Shown one piece after another: positions 19,744-30,759 of a stretch of 64,000 nt of DNA. Position 1 is the stretch's first letter; every line of letters starts with the position of its first letter. The notes under the pieces are model-generated. The model had not been told where the DNA came from. It saw nothing but the letters and a program-made list of their open reading frames with translations, and made no database searches. The DNA is from Marinobacter sp. S6332 (GTDB lineage: Bacteria; Pseudomonadota; Gammaproteobacteria; Pseudomonadales; Oleiphilaceae), in contig NZ_JALKAP010000006.1 in assembly GCF_023016045.1 (NCBI RefSeq), forward strand, positions 65,859 through 129,858, given 5' to 3'. A program made the translations under genes and the position numbers.

Positions 19744-21279
19744 TTAAACCAGTCGCTTACGCTCGTTGGAAGGCGGAATGTGCATCGCCTCACGGTACTT
19801 TGCAACCGTACGCCTTGCCACCTTAATTCCCTGTTCTCCCAGCATGGCTGCAATTTTGCTATCACTCAATGGCTTTTTTGGTGTTTCTGCCGCGATCAAT
19901 TTTTTGATCATGGCACGGATAGCCGTTGATGAGCATTCTCCACCTTCATCGGTACTGACGTGGCTGGAGAAGAAATACTTTAGCTCGAATACACCTCTAG
20001 GTGTGTGCATGTATTTCTGCGTGGTTACACGAGAAATCGTCGATTCATGCATTTCCACAAGCTGGGCGATATCCGAGAGAATCAGCGGCTTCATTGCCTC
20101 TTCGCCGTGATCTAGAAAACCTTGTTGGTACTCCACAATTCGGGTTGCAACTTTCAACAAGGTTTCGTTGCGGCTTTGCAGGCTTTTGATAAACCACTTT
20201 GCTTCCTGAAGCTGGTCGCGTAGGTAAGTATTGTCAGCACTGCTGTCCGCACGTTTTATTAATGAAGCATAGCTGGCATTCACGCGTATGCGTGGTGCAA
20301 TTTCAGGATTTAGCTCGACTCGCCAGCGGTCATTGTGTTTGCGCACAATAACATCCGGAATTACGTAGTCCGGCTCAGTGCGGTCAATGATGTCTCCCGG
20401 GCGTGGGTTGAGGCTAGTTATCAGCGCGAGTACATCGCGTAGCTGGTCTTCTTTTAGGCGGCTGCGGCGCAGTAGTTGGGCGTAGTCTCGGTTGCCTAGA
20501 AGGTTTATGTAATGGGTGATGACCAGTCGCGCCTGAGCGAGCCACGGGGTTTCTGGCGGCAGTTGGTTTAGCTGAATCAGCAGGCAGTCCTGAAGATCTC
20601 GGGCGAAGACCCCGGGTGGATCAAAGTACTGCAGCCTGCGTAACACGGCCTCTACCTCGTCTAGCTCCAGTGGGTCTGCATCTGTATCGTCAGCCAACCC
20701 GCTGTAGATTTCCTCTACCGAGCTTGTGAGGTAGCCTTGCTCGTCTACGGCGTCCATGAGCGCATGGGCAATGGCTTGATCACGTTCGCTCAAAGGCGTG
20801 AGGTTTAGTTGCCACTCAAGATGGTCTCTTAGGGTTTCGCTAGGGGAGTTGCGGGTCTCGAAATCGTGATCGCTTTCGTCTTCGTTGCGCGCTGCCGGGG
20901 TAGGGGCAGACTGATAAATATCGTCCCAAGCAGTATCAACCGGAAGGTCGTCTGGAATGGTGTCGGGAATATCGTTTTCAGATTGCCAGTCAGGACCGTT
21001 TTCGCTCTCATCCCAGTCCGAGCCGGATGCATCTGTTACCGGTTCGGATGAGCTCTCGTCCGAGGTTTGGTCCTGATTCTGCTCGCCGTCGGCAGCAGGC
21101 ATATCGACTTGATCGTCGTCTTCTTGGGATTCCAGCAGGGGATTGGATTCCAGAGCTTGCTGGATTTCCTGCTGAAGGTCGAGTGTTGATAACTGTAGAA
21201 GCCTGATCGCCTGCTGCAGCTGGGGCGTCATTGTCAGGCTCTGACCCAGCTTTAATTGTAATGAGGCTTTCATAACCAT
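19744..21279 (-). CDS. rpoN: RNA polymerase sigma-54 factor
   Basis: 511 residues. Region I is glutamine- and leucine-rich ([31 protein letters not shown]). A strongly acidic region II spans about residues 50-135. The core-binding and HTH regions follow, then the RpoN box [15 protein letters not shown] near the C-terminus. The factor recognises GG/GC -24/-12 promoters and needs an activator ATPase. ATG 21279 and ATG 21273 are both possible; homologues favour the second (MKASLQLKL). It lies between lptB and hpf. A sigma-54-type promoter stands before pilA in this same window. Confidence 0.97.
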   Translation of the reverse strand: MVMKASLQLKLGQSLTMTPQLQQAIRLLQLSTLDLQQEIQQALESNPLLESQEDDDQVDMPAADGEQNQDQTSDESSSEPVTDASGSDWDESENGPDWQSENDIPDTIPDDLPVDTAWDDIYQSAPTPAARNEDESDHDFETRNSPSETLRDHLEWQLNLTPLSERDQAIAHALMDAVDEQGYLTSSVEEIYSGLADDTDADPLELDEVEAVLRRLQYFDPPGVFARDLQDCLLIQLNQLPPETPWLAQARLVITHYINLLGNRDYAQLLRRSRLKEDQLRDVLALITSLNPRPGDIIDRTEPDYVIPDVIVRKHNDRWRVELNPEIAPRIRVNASYASLIKRADSSADNTYLRDQLQEAKWFIKSLQSRNETLLKVATRIVEYQQGFLDHGEEAMKPLILSDIAQLVEMHESTISRVTTQKYMHTPRGVFELKYFFSSHVSTDEGGECSSTAIRAMIKKLIAAETPKKPLSDSKIAAMLGEQGIKVARRTVAKYREAMHIPPSNERKRLV

Positions 21280-21451
21280 TGCTCAGTATCCGTCACTAAT
21301 ACCCACTCCGAATTTCTTGCATTGGCAAAAAGTCTTTGTATGTCGGCTACTTGCCGCCACCTAAGTATACCCTAGCAAGTTCTCTGCCGAGTTTACTTGC
21401 TCCGGGTCAGCAAAACAATCGAGCGGTCGTTCTGTCGCAGCGAAAACCAAG

Positions 21452-22177
21452 CTACAGGCGAAACTCGTTGCCAAGATAGACTTCTTTAACCAGTTGGTTG
21501 GCAAGAATGGTTTCGGAGTTCCCAGAGGCGATAATGTGTCCGCCAGAGACAATATAGGCGTTCTCGCAAATATCCAGCGTTTCCCGAACGTTGTGGTCGG
21601 TTATCAACACGCCAATGCCTTTGTCCCGCAAGTGGCGGATAATCTGTTTGATGTCACTGACGGAGATAGGATCCACGCCTGCAAATGGTTCGTCCAGTAG
21701 AATAAAGGCAGGCTCCATTGCCAGAGCCCGGGCAATCTCTACACGTCGCCGCTCACCGCCAGAAAGTGCCATGCCCAGACTGTCGCGGATATGGGTAATG
21801 TGGAACTCTTCCAGCAGTTGTTCAAGCTTGCTCAAACGCTCGGCCCGAGTGAGCTTCTTGCGAGTTTCGAGAATTGCCATAATGTTGTCCCGCACCGACA
21901 GCTTTCGGAACACCGACGCCTCTTGCGGCAGATAGCCAATCCCTTTGCGCGCCCGGCCATGCATGGGGAGAGGTGTAATATCTTGGCTGTCGATGGTTAT
22001 ACGGCCGTTATCAGCGTTTACTAGCCCTACAATCATGTAAAAGCATGTGGTTTTGCCTGCGCCATTGGGACCAAGCAAGCCGACGATTTCACCGCTGCGA
22101 ATTTCCAGCGAAACATCGATAACCACTTTTTTTTGCTTGTAGCTTTTCGCCAAGTTGCTCGCTCTGAGAACTGCCAT
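21452..22177 (-). CDS. lptB: LPS export ABC transporter ATPase LptB
   Basis: A 241-residue ABC ATPase: Walker [10 protein letters not shown] (38-46), Q-loop YLPQEASVF, signature [15 protein letters not shown], Walker [14 protein letters not shown] and the switch histidine in LITDHNVRE. LptB powers the LptFG transporter that pulls LPS from the inner membrane into the Lpt bridge. It is the last gene of kdsD-kdsC-lptC-lptA-lptB and precedes rpoN, a conserved order. The N-terminus [14 protein letters not shown] is normal. Confidence 0.97.
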   Translation of the reverse strand: MAVLRASNLAKSYKQKKVVIDVSLEIRSGEIVGLLGPNGAGKTTCFYMIVGLVNADNGRITIDSQDITPLPMHGRARKGIGYLPQEASVFRKLSVRDNIMAILETRKKLTRAERLSKLEQLLEEFHITHIRDSLGMALSGGERRRVEIARALAMEPAFILLDEPFAGVDPISVSDIKQIIRHLRDKGIGVLITDHNVRETLDICENAYIVSGGHIIASGNSETILANQLVKEVYLGNEFRL

Positions 22178-22204
22178 CGGATTCCTGTTTACTGTGATCA
22201 GCTG

Positions 22205-22741
22205 TTATTGGGTGGAGCCGGAGCTGTTGCCGCGGGGCTGGATAATCATCTCGACCCGGCCCGAGCCGCCACCGGTATCCTCACCGCCCTCTGCGGTAAC
22301 CACGCGTTGCTCGGTGTCATAGCGAATAATATCGCCACGGAATATATTGCCATTTTGCTCAATTACAGCCTCTCGTTCAAAGATGAGCTGCTTGTCAGTG
22401 GCTGACCAGACAATGTTTCGGGCTCTGGCATCGGTTTCACCCTCGCCGCCGGCAACCGGTTGCTGGTAGCGGGCAGGGGAACCGTTGGCCTCGATGCGGT
22501 TGAGACCTTCGGCGCTGCGGTACAGCACGACCCGCTCAGCAGTAAGCCGGGTACTGCCTTGTGCCAGTTCAACCGCCCCGGTGTATGTGGCAATGCCCTG
22601 ACCGTCGTCGAGCCGGGCGCTGTCGGCACTGACTGTGATTGGCTGATCGGAATCAAGATCAAAAGCCATTGCAGGGCTGGCAAGGCCTACAGCCAGAAAG
22701 GCCGCCAGAAGCTTGCGCATAAGATTATTGAGCGGTTTCAT
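22205..22741 (-). CDS. lptA: LPS transport periplasmic protein LptA
   Basis: 178 residues with a Sec signal peptide (LLAAFLAVGLASPAMA, cut about residue 26) followed by an OstA/LptA beta-jellyroll (QPITVSADSARLDDGQGIAT, YTGAVELAQGSTRLTAERVV). LptA monomers stack head to tail to bridge LptC and LptD across the periplasm. The C-terminal tail GRVEMIIQPRGNSSGSTQ is flexible. Its start overlaps the end of lptC by 17 bp. Length and context are standard. Confidence 0.95.
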   Translation of the reverse strand: MKPLNNLMRKLLAAFLAVGLASPAMAFDLDSDQPITVSADSARLDDGQGIATYTGAVELAQGSTRLTAERVVLYRSAEGLNRIEANGSPARYQQPVAGGEGETDARARNIVWSATDKQLIFEREAVIEQNGNIFRGDIIRYDTEQRVVTAEGGEDTGGGSGRVEMIIQPRGNSSGSTQ

Positions 22742-23345
22742 AGCGTCCTTTTACCTGAGAGTTGAGCTCCAGAATTCGTTCGTCGATCCACGCTTTCATT
22801 CCCGTCGCGCTTGTGGTGCCAACGCTGTCTGTAATTTCAACAGGGTCGCCGGTGTACACCGTGCCTTTCTTGTTGTCTAAGGTAAGGCTCTCGGTTTTGA
22901 GTGTAGCTTCCCGTTCTCCAATTGTTCGCACGACACTAACCTTCCCAGTGAGATAAAGCTGGTCTTCGTTTTGTCGCAGCTTGCCGTTTTCAGCATTCAG
23001 AACCCAAGGCCCTTCTCCTGTGGTGCCAAACAGTTCTGCTCTGGGAAATTCCATAGTGGCCAAATTTCCCTCTTCAAACTGTTCTATTCGCGGGCTTGTA
23101 AAAACGATCTTGCGATTGCCAGCTTCATCGTATGATGTGTAGCTGCCATTGATGACAAAACCGTCTGGCTCAGCGTCACCTCGGAGCTTTTTTGCGTCAC
23201 TGTAGCTGCTAAGCGGTGGTTCATCGCTTTGCCAAAGCAGAAAAAAAGTGGCGGCAATGGTTACTGCCAAGCCAAGCATGCGCAATCTTGGCTTGTTTGC
23301 CAGAGCCGGTTTTGAGAGGCGGCTACTTTTGGCGCTTTCAGCCAT
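22725..23345 (-). CDS. lptC: LPS export protein LptC
   Basis: 206 residues from ATG 23345. There is one N-terminal membrane helix (LAVTIAATFFLLWQ, about 25-38) and a periplasmic LptC jellyroll (DGFVINGSYTSYDEAGNRKIVF through TGMKAWIDERILELNSQVKGRYE). It anchors the Lpt bridge to LptBFG. The 2-bp gap to the kdsC stop and the 17-bp overlap with lptA show tight operon packing. The longer open frame upstream is kdsC sequence in another frame and was excluded. Confidence 0.93.
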   Translation of the reverse strand: MAESAKSSRLSKPALANKPRLRMLGLAVTIAATFFLLWQSDEPPLSSYSDAKKLRGDAEPDGFVINGSYTSYDEAGNRKIVFTSPRIEQFEEGNLATMEFPRAELFGTTGEGPWVLNAENGKLRQNEDQLYLTGKVSVVRTIGEREATLKTESLTLDNKKGTVYTGDPVEITDSVGTTSATGMKAWIDERILELNSQVKGRYETAQ

Positions 23346-23347
23346 GC

Positions 23348-23911
23348 TTACGGCTCCAAGTACGGTGTCAGGGTTGCATTTAGGTGCCCGCCGGCTGTCA
23401 ACAGTAGGTCGCAGAGTTCGCGCACTGCACCCTGCCCTCCGCTGGCCTGAGTGCAGTAATCCGCATGCTCTTTGATCAGCCAATAACCGTTGGGTACCGT
23501 CACCCCTAAGCTGGCATAGCGAATGGCGGGTAAGTCCGGAAGATCGTCGCCCATGTAGGCAATGGCATCCGGTGCCATGTTCAGAGCGCTGGCCAGCTCT
23601 TCAAGTGCGACCTTCTTATCTTCACGCCCTTGCATTAAATGGGTGATTTTCAGGTCTGACATGCGCTTTTCAGTTAAGGGCGAGCTGCGGCCGGTAATGA
23701 CCGCCACGGTGATCCCGGCGGCCATTAGCTGTTTCAGGCCAAGTCCATCCAGAATATTGAAGCCTTTAAGTTCGTCGCCTGTCGCGCTGAAGTAGACCGT
23801 GCCATCACTCATGATGCCGTCAACGTCCAAGGCAAGCAGCTTTATGCCTGCCGCTTTCGCAAGTAGCGGTTCTGGCCAGATATCTTCCAGCGGGCTTTTC
23901 AGTTCTGCCAT
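23348..23911 (-). CDS. kdsC: 3-deoxy-D-manno-octulosonate 8-phosphate phosphatase KdsC
   Basis: A 187-residue HAD-family phosphatase. The nucleophile and acid/base aspartates are Asp29 and Asp31 in LDVDGIMSDG. The downstream threonine motif VITGRSS, lysine loop and GDDLPDLP metal-binding motif are all intact. It releases phosphate from KDO-8-P in the pathway to the LPS inner core. It lies between kdsD and lptC in the usual KDO/Lpt operon. Confidence 0.96.
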   Translation of the reverse strand: MAELKSPLEDIWPEPLLAKAAGIKLLALDVDGIMSDGTVYFSATGDELKGFNILDGLGLKQLMAAGITVAVITGRSSPLTEKRMSDLKITHLMQGREDKKVALEELASALNMAPDAIAYMGDDLPDLPAIRYASLGVTVPNGYWLIKEHADYCTQASGGQGAVRELCDLLLTAGGHLNATLTPYLEP

Positions 23912-23937
23912 GATGTTGCCCTTTTGATTTGTGTTTC

Positions 23938-24918
23938 TCAGATAACACCGGCGCGCAGCAGGTCATGCATGTTGATGGCTCCAACAAGAGCACCGCTTCC
24001 GTCAGTAACAGGGAGTGCACTGATTTTTAAGCCTTCCATAATGTTAAGCGCTTCAGCAGCCAGTTGATCCGCTTGGATGGTTTTACCATTTTGCGTCATT
24101 ACATCCCGTATAGGGGTAGTGTGAACGTCAATGGATTTGTCCAGTGTGCGGCGAAGATCGCCGTCTGTGAAAATTCCGGTCATGGTGCCGGTGGCGTTCA
24201 CTACCGTGGTCATGCCCAGACCCTTTCGGGATATCTCCAGCAAAGCGCCGCTGAGGGTAGTGTCTTCATCAACCATGGGAATGCGGTCACCAACGTGCAT
24301 GATGTCTGATACCCTTAGGAGAAGCTTCCGCCCCAGACTACCGCCCGGGTGCGAGAACGCAAAGTCTTCTGCGCTGAATCCCCGAGCTTCAAGCAACGCC
24401 ACCGCTAAAGCATCGCCCATTACCAGCGTAGCAGTGGTGCTGGACGTCGGCGCCAAGCCAAGCGGACAAGCCTCTGTTTTAACGCTGACATCCAAATTCG
24501 CCACAGCCTCTTTAGCCAGTGTGGAATCCGGATTGCCTGTCATGCTGATTAAGGGCGCGCCCATCCGTTTGATAAGTGGCAAAATGGTAACCACTTCGCT
24601 GGTGTTGCCGCTGTTCGAAATGGCAATAACCACGTCTTGGCTGGTAATCATTCCCATGTCGCCGTGGCTGGCTTCACCTGGGTGAACAAAAAAAGAGGGG
24701 GTGCCAGTGCTGGCAAGCGTGGCTGCAATCTTATGGCCAATATGGCCGGATTTACCCATGCCTGTAACAACAACACGGCCCCTGCATGCCATGATAACTT
24801 CACAGGCACGAACAAAATGATGGTCTACGCGGTTTTCTAGGGCGCTAATGGCGTCACGCTCAATGCGTATGGCTTGAAGTGCAGAGTTCCGGAAATCCTG
24901 TGCTTTGAGTTCAGTCAT
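23938..24918 (-). CDS. kdsD: D-arabinose-5-phosphate isomerase KdsD
   Basis: 326 residues: an SIS domain (about 40-180; VVVTGMGKSGHIGHKIAATLASTG, SNSGNTSEV) and two CBS domains (about 205-325). The active-site histidine region FVHPGEASHGDMGM is present. It converts ribulose-5-phosphate to arabinose-5-phosphate, the first step toward KDO. It is the first gene of the kdsD-kdsC-lptCAB series. Divergent from mlaF, it shares a 266-bp intergenic region that must hold promoters for both directions. Confidence 0.96.
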   Translation of the reverse strand: MTELKAQDFRNSALQAIRIERDAISALENRVDHHFVRACEVIMACRGRVVVTGMGKSGHIGHKIAATLASTGTPSFFVHPGEASHGDMGMITSQDVVIAISNSGNTSEVVTILPLIKRMGAPLISMTGNPDSTLAKEAVANLDVSVKTEACPLGLAPTSSTTATLVMGDALAVALLEARGFSAEDFAFSHPGGSLGRKLLLRVSDIMHVGDRIPMVDEDTTLSGALLEISRKGLGMTTVVNATGTMTGIFTDGDLRRTLDKSIDVHTTPIRDVMTQNGKTIQADQLAAEALNIMEGLKISALPVTDGSGALVGAINMHDLLRAGVI

Positions 24919-25184
24919 TGGGCGAAGGGCCTGCTTTCTCGTTAATGCTTTCTAATTGAAAGACGGGAGCGCGATTCGGTTGAAGGAGTATAACATTTCC
25001 CGCGGGTTGAGCAGTTCGGTTACGGTAAGTTCAGCGAAATTGATCATTGCTATCAATTCATTTTGGGAACCATAGATTGAGCTTGAAGGCTCCTTCGCAT
25101 AATGTAGCCGCTCCCCCAAAGCGAAGCGTTATCGATTCAATAGCAAGTTACGGGGTGGAAGCTAAGGGCTTAAAGGTAAGAGCT

Positions 25185-25997
25185 ATGGGTTTGGGTTCGT
25201 ACATATCATTAAAAGACGTTGTGTTTTCCCGCTCAGGGCGCCGAATTTTTAACGGTGTGACTGTGGATATTCCCCGTGGAAAAATCACCGCCATTATGGG
25301 GCCAAGTGGCAGTGGGAAAACCACCCTGTTGCGCCTAATAGGTGGCCAGCTGCGGCAAGATTCCGGGAGTTTAACGGTGGATGGTCACGCGATCTCCGAA
25401 CTTCGCCGCAAGGAGCTTTATAAGTTTCGGGAAAAAATGGGCATGCTGTTTCAAAGTGGTGCGCTGTTTACTGATCTGAGCGTGTACGAGAATGTGGCCT
25501 TCCCGATGCGAGTGCACACTAAGCTGCCGGAAGACATGATAAACGACATAGTGTTGATGAAGCTCGAAGCTGTTGGATTGCGCGGTGCCCGCAAGCTTAT
25601 GCCCTCAGAACTTTCCGGCGGTATGAATCGGCGCGTGGCACTTGCTCGTAGTATTGCGCTGGATCCTGAGCTGATTATGTACGATGAACCCTTTGCCGGG
25701 CAGGACCCGATTGGCATGGGTGTGCTGGTAAAACTCATTCGTGATCTCAACAGCTCCATGGGGCTTACCAGCGTTCTGGTCTCCCACGATGTGAAAGAGT
25801 CTCTCAGTATCTGCCACTACGCTTGCATTATTGCGGACGGAAAAGTGATCGGAACCGGAACGCCGGAAGAGCTTCAGACGCACCCGTCGGAACAGGTGCA
25901 GCAGTTTTTAAACGGGCATCCTGACGGCCCAGTGCCGTTCCATTATCCATCTTCTGCGGCCGCCGAAGACTTCGGGCTAGCCGGAGGTGTTTCGTGA
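25185..25997 (+). CDS. mlaF: Phospholipid transport ABC ATPase MlaF
   Basis: 270 residues from ATG 25185 ([20 protein letters not shown]), preceded by AAGGTAAG. Walker A is GPSGSGKTT, the signature is [17 protein letters not shown] and Walker B is [13 protein letters not shown], all typical of MCE-transporter ATPases. With MlaE, MlaD and MlaB it forms the inner-membrane complex that moves phospholipid between MlaC and the inner membrane. The open frame could begin at a TTG 46 codons upstream, but that part is not conserved. It overlaps mlaE by 4 nt. Confidence 0.96.
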   Translation: MGLGSYISLKDVVFSRSGRRIFNGVTVDIPRGKITAIMGPSGSGKTTLLRLIGGQLRQDSGSLTVDGHAISELRRKELYKFREKMGMLFQSGALFTDLSVYENVAFPMRVHTKLPEDMINDIVLMKLEAVGLRGARKLMPSELSGGMNRRVALARSIALDPELIMYDEPFAGQDPIGMGVLVKLIRDLNSSMGLTSVLVSHDVKESLSICHYACIIADGKVIGTGTPEELQTHPSEQVQQFLNGHPDGPVPFHYPSSAAAEDFGLAGGVS

Positions 25998-26776
25998 TTG
26001 ACAGAATCGCGTCCTTCGGGCGCAGCGGCATAAGCTTTGTTATATCTATCGGGCGCGCTGGCCGGTTTCTAGGAGGAGTGCTTTCAGGCGTTCCTCGCCC
26101 GGTAACGGGCTTCCCGCTCTTGTTGAAACAGTTGTACTCGGTTGGCGTGCTTTCGCTGGCTATCATTGTTGTTTCCGGCTTATTTATCGGTATGGTGCTG
26201 GGCCTTCAGGGCTACACCATACTTAGTGATTTTGGCTCCGAAGCCGCTATCGGTCAGATGATTGCGCTTACTTTGGTGCGGGAACTTGGGCCCGTAGTGA
26301 CGGCGTTGCTATTTGCTGGCCGCGCAGGTTCTGCGCTGACTGCTGAAATCGGCCTAATGAAAGCCACAGAGCAGCTCTCCAGTATGGAAATGATGGGTGT
26401 AGACCCGTTGCGCCGGGTTATCGCCCCAAGGCTCTGGGCGGGTTTTATAGCTATGCCGGTATTGGCTATCATTTTTTCAATGGTAGGCATTTGGGGTGGC
26501 ATGTTGGTTGGCGTTGAGTGGCTTGGTGTTTTTGAAGGCTCCTACTGGGGCAACATGCAGGCCTCTGTGGACTTCCGGGATGATGTTATAAACGGCGTGA
26601 TAAAAAGCGTTGTCTTCGGTTTTGTTTGTGCCTGGATTGCTGTTTACCAAGGCTACGACTGTGTGCCCACCTCTGCGGGAATCAGCTCTGCCACCACAAA
26701 AACGGTGGTCTATTCCTCGCTGGCTGTGTTGGGTCTGGATTTTGTGCTGACTGCCGTAATGTTCGGCAACTTCTGA
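25994..26776 (+). CDS. mlaE: Phospholipid transport permease MlaE
   Basis: A 260-residue permease of the MlaE/TGD1 family with about five to six membrane helices. The conserved [31 protein letters not shown] region lies in the middle; [21 protein letters not shown] and [22 protein letters not shown] follow. The start is GTG, overlapping the mlaF stop (GTGA). It forms the membrane core of MlaFEDB. The length agrees with E. coli MlaE. Confidence 0.96.
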   Translation: MIDRIASFGRSGISFVISIGRAGRFLGGVLSGVPRPVTGFPLLLKQLYSVGVLSLAIIVVSGLFIGMVLGLQGYTILSDFGSEAAIGQMIALTLVRELGPVVTALLFAGRAGSALTAEIGLMKATEQLSSMEMMGVDPLRRVIAPRLWAGFIAMPVLAIIFSMVGIWGGMLVGVEWLGVFEGSYWGNMQASVDFRDDVINGVIKSVVFGFVCAWIAVYQGYDCVPTSAGISSATTKTVVYSSLAVLGLDFVLTAVMFGNF

Positions 26777-26810
26777 TTAACGATTGACGAGATAACACCG
26801 GGAGCCGGTA

Positions 26811-27260
26811 ATGACACAAAGAACAACGGATATTGCAGTTGGGCTGTTTATGCTTGCCGGGTTGGCTGCGCTACTGTTTTTGGCGCTGCAGGTAAGTGGG
26901 TTATCACCCAAGTCGGCCAAAAGCACCTATACCGTTTATGCTGACTTTAACGACACCGGCGGTATCACGCCCCGTGGCAGGGTTTCTATGGCAGGTGTAA
27001 CCGTCGGTAGTATCGACTCCATTACCCTGAACAAAGAAACCTTTCAGGCGCGGGTTGCCATGTCCATTCACGGCGAAGTGGACAATATTCCGGCAGATAG
27101 CGCCGCAGTAATACGTACATCCGGTCTGCTGGGTGAGCAGTACATTGATATATCTATTGGCGGTGACATGGACTCCCTCAAGCCGGGTGACACGTTTTAC
27201 GCCACTCAGTCTGCTATGAACATTGAGCGACTGATCAGCAATTTTGCGTCTGGCAAATAA
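26811..27260 (+). CDS. mlaD: MCE-domain phospholipid transport protein MlaD
   Basis: 149 residues: an N-terminal membrane anchor (IAVGLFMLAGLAALLFLALQV, about 8-28) and one periplasmic MCE domain (YTVYADFNDTGGITPRGRVSMAGVTVG to AAVIRTSGLLGEQYIDISIGG). MlaD forms a hexameric ring that channels lipid to and from MlaC. It is somewhat shorter than the E. coli protein, mainly at the C-terminus. It lies 34 bp after mlaE. Confidence 0.95.
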   Translation: MTQRTTDIAVGLFMLAGLAALLFLALQVSGLSPKSAKSTYTVYADFNDTGGITPRGRVSMAGVTVGSIDSITLNKETFQARVAMSIHGEVDNIPADSAAVIRTSGLLGEQYIDISIGGDMDSLKPGDTFYATQSAMNIERLISNFASGK

Positions 27261-27291
27261 GCCAGTTGAGCACCAGAGCAGGAGAAGCCAG

Positions 27292-27945
27292 ATGATTGCA
27301 TTTACACAACGATTTTTTCTCGCCCTGACACTGATGGCGTTTTGTGTGGCATCGGTTCAGGCAGGTCCGGAAGAAGATTTACAGCAGTACGTAGACGAAA
27401 ATACCCAGCGGTTAGTGGATAAGCTCATGTCTGAGCGCGGGCTTTATGAGCGAGATCCCGAAGCGTTTTATCAAAATATGGATGAAGCGTTAGACGGTTT
27501 TGTTGATTTCCGCCGAATTGCAGCGCGAGTTATGGGCCGCTATGCCCGCCAAACCACCCCCGAACAACGGGATGAGTTTGTGGCCAAATTTAAGCGCAGC
27601 CTTTTCGACAGCTACGCGCAGGCGCTGGTGAGCGCTGAAAATTTTAAGATCAACGTGAACGATGCCACGATTAACCCACAGGACGACAACCGCGCTTCTG
27701 TGGCCATGGAAGTGATTACCGCTTCCGGAAACCGTCATTCAGTTACCTATTCCATGTACCGCAAGGAAGATAGTAATTGGATGATGGAAAATGTGATTGT
27801 TGAAGGTGTGAATATCGGGCTAGCCTTCCGGGACCGTTTTACCCAAGAGATGGAAGCCAACCGTGGACAGGTTCAGGTGGTGATTGATGGGTGGAGCGAC
27901 GCCGTGAAATCACTCAACCTGGAAGACGAAATGGATAAGTCATGA
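27292..27945 (+). CDS. mlaC: Periplasmic phospholipid-binding protein MlaC
   Basis: 217 residues from ATG 27292, preceded by GGAGAAG. A signal peptide (FFLALTLMAFCVASVQA) is followed by the MlaC/Ttg2D fold (FVDFRRIAARVMGRYARQTTPEQRDEFVAKFKRSLFDSYAQAL). It shuttles phospholipid between the outer-membrane MlaA complex and MlaFEDB. No mlaA is in this window. It overlaps mlaB by 4 nt. The open frame extends upstream over the mlaD end, but the signal peptide fixes the start. Confidence 0.94.
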   Translation: MIAFTQRFFLALTLMAFCVASVQAGPEEDLQQYVDENTQRLVDKLMSERGLYERDPEAFYQNMDEALDGFVDFRRIAARVMGRYARQTTPEQRDEFVAKFKRSLFDSYAQALVSAENFKINVNDATINPQDDNRASVAMEVITASGNRHSVTYSMYRKEDSNWMMENVIVEGVNIGLAFRDRFTQEMEANRGQVQVVIDGWSDAVKSLNLEDEMDKS

Positions 27946-28250
27946 GCACTGGAGCCCCGAGTGTTCAGCTGGAGGCAGGCGTACTGTTTGTCTCCGGCGC
28001 GATCGATGCCCATAACGTCGCGCCAATGCGCGCAGAGGGCGAGCGCCTGATTGCAGCCGCCAGCGAGGGGCTAGAGGTGGATCTGGCGGGCTTGGCTACG
28101 ACCCACAGTGTTATCCTCTCAATGCTTCTTTGCTGGGCTCGGCTGGCGGAAAAGCAGGGCGTTTCTATATCTTTCACTGGTGCGCCTGATCGTCTCGTTT
28201 CGCTTGCCGCTTTGAGCAACCTCGCGGATTGGTTACAATCCCGCCCCTGA
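27942..28250 (+). CDS. mlaB: STAS-domain protein MlaB
   Basis: A 102-residue single STAS domain (VQLEAGVLFVSGAIDAHNVAP, GLEVDLAGLATTHSVILSMLLCWARLAEK). MlaB binds MlaF and stabilises the transporter. It starts at an ATG overlapping the mlaC stop (ATGA). The sequence is weakly conserved as usual for MlaB, so the assignment leans on the mlaFEDC context. Confidence 0.9.
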   Translation: MSTGAPSVQLEAGVLFVSGAIDAHNVAPMRAEGERLIAAASEGLEVDLAGLATTHSVILSMLLCWARLAEKQGVSISFTGAPDRLVSLAALSNLADWLQSRP

Positions 28251-28275
28251 TTTCATAAATACCTGAGGATTTACT

Positions 28276-29821
<1,546 letters not shown>

Positions 29822-29850
29822 CAGACACAAACGGGAAACCGGAAGGACGC

Positions 29851-30489
29851 ATGACAGATTCCATTACCATCGCCTTGTCGAAGGGGCGAATCCTGGAAGA
29901 AACCCTGCCATTACTGGCGGAAGCCGGGATTGAGCTAGTTGATGATATTAAAAAATCCCGCAAACTGGTGTTTCCCACCACAGATCCTAATGTGCGGGTG
30001 CTTATTCTCCGCGCAACCGATGTGCCTACTTATGTACAGTACGGTGGTGCGGATTTGGGTGTAACGGGTAAAGATGTGCTGATGGAGCATGGCGGAGAAG
30101 GGCTTTATGAGCCGCTGGATCTGAATATTGCCCGTTGTCGTTTGATGACGGCTGGACCTAAGGGCGAAACGCCCCCTGCCGGCCGCATCCGTGTAGCAAC
30201 CAAGTTCGTTAATATGGCCCGCCGATATTATGCGGCGCAGGGGCGGCAGGCGGACATCATCAAGCTGTATGGTGCGATGGAGTTGGCACCGATTTTGGGT
30301 TTGGCTGATGAGATTGTTGATATCGTAGATACCGGCAATACGCTGAAAGCAAATGGTCTTGAAGCCCGTGAGCTGATTGATCACATTAGCACGAGGCTGG
30401 TGGTGAATCGTGCTTCGATGAAGATGAAGCATCAGCAGATTAATCCCATCATTGAGAAGATGGCGGCTGCTGTGGATAAACGCCGCTAG
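29851..30489 (+). CDS. hisG: ATP phosphoribosyltransferase, short-form catalytic subunit
   Basis: 212 residues from ATG 29851, preceded by GGAAGGA. The PRPP-binding loop [15 protein letters not shown] and [15 protein letters not shown] are typical. The protein lacks the C-terminal regulatory domain of the roughly 300-residue long form, so by family knowledge it should need HisZ for activity and feedback control; hisZ is not in this window. It catalyses the first step of histidine synthesis. A long hairpin element separates it from hisD. Confidence 0.95.
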   Translation: MTDSITIALSKGRILEETLPLLAEAGIELVDDIKKSRKLVFPTTDPNVRVLILRATDVPTYVQYGGADLGVTGKDVLMEHGGEGLYEPLDLNIARCRLMTAGPKGETPPAGRIRVATKFVNMARRYYAAQGRQADIIKLYGAMELAPILGLADEIVDIVDTGNTLKANGLEARELIDHISTRLVVNRASMKMKHQQINPIIEKMAAAVDKRR

Positions 30490-30511
30490 AGTTACGTTGA
30501 GCATTGTGCGG

Positions 30512-30679
30512 GAAGAGCTTTGGGCACTGACCGTAGTGCACGAAGCAATTGGGGCCAGCTTTCCAAAACACGCTGTAAATACGTCCTTGTACGCTTGGCT
30601 ACGCCATCCATGGCTTCGCACAGTTTTGGAAAGCTGGCCCCAATCGCTTCCTCGAACTGTAGGTGTTTGAAAGCTCTTC
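30512..30679. repeat. Long intergenic hairpin element 2, between hisG and hisD
   Basis: The arms 30545-30569 and 30623-30647 pair at 24 of 25 positions, and an outer GAAGAGCTTT/AAAGCTCTTC pair (30512-30521 with 30670-30679) lengthens the stem. The top carries GCCAT-CC-ATGGC (30603-30614) and a CAAGGACGT-like segment read on the minus strand. The core is therefore in the opposite orientation to element 1. It lies inside an apparent operon, where it could act as a partial terminator or an RNA-stability element. Spurious ORFs run through it on both strands. Confidence 0.8.
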
Positions 30680-30759
30680 TCGAGCATTTTTTCTGGTCTG
30701 CAGTCGGTAGATTAGATAGCCTCAATAGTGAACCATCAATCCAAAGCAGGATTTGAGAA

